Part shown: one piece after another, positions 63,449 through 64,000 of the stretch
Numbering within the stretch: position 1 is the first letter of the stretch
Layout: every line of letters begins with the position of its first letter
Assembly (NCBI RefSeq): GCF_024198235.1
Contig: NZ_JAKCFB010000041.1
Span: forward strand, 1-64,000
DNA: 64,000 nucleotides
Origin: Myxococcus dinghuensis
GTDB taxonomy: Bacteria; Myxococcota; Myxococcia; Myxococcales; Myxococcaceae
Direction of reading: 5' to 3'
The notes under the pieces: generated by a model
Databases searched by the model: none
What the model was told of the DNA's origin: nothing
Seen by the model: only the letters and a program-made list of their open reading frames with translations
Program-made: the position numbers and the translations under genes

Positions 63449-64000
63449 TCAGCCCCGCGGCACCAGCACCCGCGCCAGCTCCTCGTAGAGGTGGATGGCG
63501 CCGCGGATGGACTTCTCCCAGTCTCCCACGTGCAGGCTCTCGTTCTCCGAGTGGGCGTACGTGTACGGGTCCTCCACGCCGATGAGCAGCGCGGGCACAC
63601 CGCCCAGCTCCCGCGCGAACGGCTCCACGAAGGGGATGGACGCGCCGCAGCCGACCGCCACCGCCTTCGTCCCGAAGCCCTTCTCCAGCGCGCGGAACGC
63701 CGCCTGGAACGCCGGATGCGACGGGTCCGTGTACCACCAGCCCGACGCACCCTCCGTCTCGAACGACACCTCCAGGCCCCACGGGCACTCCTCGCGCAGG
63801 TGGTCCTTCAGCCGCTGCTCCACGTCGCGCGGCTCCAGGTCCGGGACGATGCGGATGCCCACGCGCGCCCAGGCCGCGTCGCAGATGATGTTGCGCGCGT
63901 CCTTGCGGTTGCTGGCCTGGATGGCGTTGATGGCGATGCTCGGGTGGCGCCAGTTCAGCTCGTACGGGTGACGCCCACCGCCCAGCCGCTCCGCGCCCGG
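63449..64000 (-). CDS. M20 family metallopeptidase (N-terminus outside window)
   Basis: The C-terminal 183 residues are visible. Reading from the right edge, [20 protein letters not shown] leads into the dimerisation domain strands ([17 protein letters not shown]), then [20 protein letters not shown] and the late zinc-ligand segment [20 protein letters not shown] with a catalytic-type His and Glu. This matches M20 peptidases of the M20A/carnosinase-like group (PF01546/PF07687), which remove amino acids from dipeptides or acyl-amino acids. The catalytic N-terminal half is beyond the edge. Confidence 0.88.
   Translation of the reverse strand, partial: PGAERLGGGRHPYELNWRHPSIAINAIQASNRKDARNIICDAAWARVGIRIVPDLEPRDVEQRLKDHLREECPWGLEVSFETEGASGWWYTDPSHPAFQAAFRALEKGFGTKAVAVGCGASIPFVEPFARELGGVPALLIGVEDPYTYAHSENESLHVGDWEKSIRGAIHLYEELARVLVPRG

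Overview
The window is very GC-rich (about 70 percent) with strong G/C at third codon positions, so long spurious open frames run opposite most genes. The gene content points to a myxobacterium, probably family Myxococcaceae. It includes many lipoproteins, a Ser/Thr kinase with a low-complexity tail, choice-of-anchor-D and kelch lipoproteins, an ADOP-type permease, Ku, and a Thg1-like remnant. The species assignment is inference. I saw no tRNA, rRNA, CRISPR array, insertion sequence, phage gene or replication origin. The layout looks like ordinary chromosome: about 57 mostly housekeeping or secreted-protein genes in short operons.

Region by region. 1-5.4 kb: Ku (cut by the left edge) diverges from an M48 protease lipoprotein, followed by a BrkB membrane protein, MTA phosphorylase and two small envelope genes. 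5.4-11.4 kb: a truncated ATP-grasp gene, a GH114 lipoprotein, then a minus-strand operon (cobalamin adenosyltransferase, cobalamin-dependent QueG, EamA transporter). This operon diverges from thyA-folA across a perfect 23-bp palindrome. 11.4-14.6 kb: a Fur-box-preceded cytochrome c/FTR1 iron permease. 14.6-19 kb: a Nudix-metallo-beta-lactamase fusion overlapping an HD hydrolase, divergent from an overlapping ATP-grasp/GNAT pair. 19-29 kb: transglutaminases, a DUF255 thioredoxin-like protein, a GT39 glycosyltransferase, an NlpC/P60 hydrolase, a DUF350 protein and an ADOP permease.

29.1-29.7 kb holds a chimeric pseudogene: the start of a P-loop kinase joined out of frame to the 3' half of a tRNA-His guanylyltransferase-like gene. 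29.9-40.2 kb: a subtilase, a UPF1-like helicase, a 59-aa protein behind phased AT-rich repeats, an alpha/beta hydrolase, a 1001-aa lipoprotein and a protein kinase. 40.3-43.3 kb: a minus-strand operon with TtcA, a double TerB-like protein and a PhnD-like binding protein, then a GFA-family protein. 43.4-53.8 kb: RNase D, M1 and M32 peptidases, an O-methyltransferase, a Cys-rich four-helix protein, RF3, a Rid-family protein lacking the deaminase Arg, and a PolX-N-terminus-like HhH protein. 53.8-64 kb: a lipase, a 14-repeat kelch lipoprotein, a three-gene ABC exporter, an Rsm22-like methyltransferase, proline iminopeptidase, a DUF697-like protein and an M20 peptidase cut by the right edge.

The functional links best supported by gene arrangement are the B12 adenosyltransferase with the B12 enzyme QueG, thyA with folA, the ATP-grasp with GNAT, the Nudix-MBL with HD, and the ABC trio. 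I found no convincing large undescribed system. The most unusual items are the kinase/Thg1 chimera, the thyA-side palindrome, the ATP-grasp/GNAT pair and the phased repeats at 34.3 kb.
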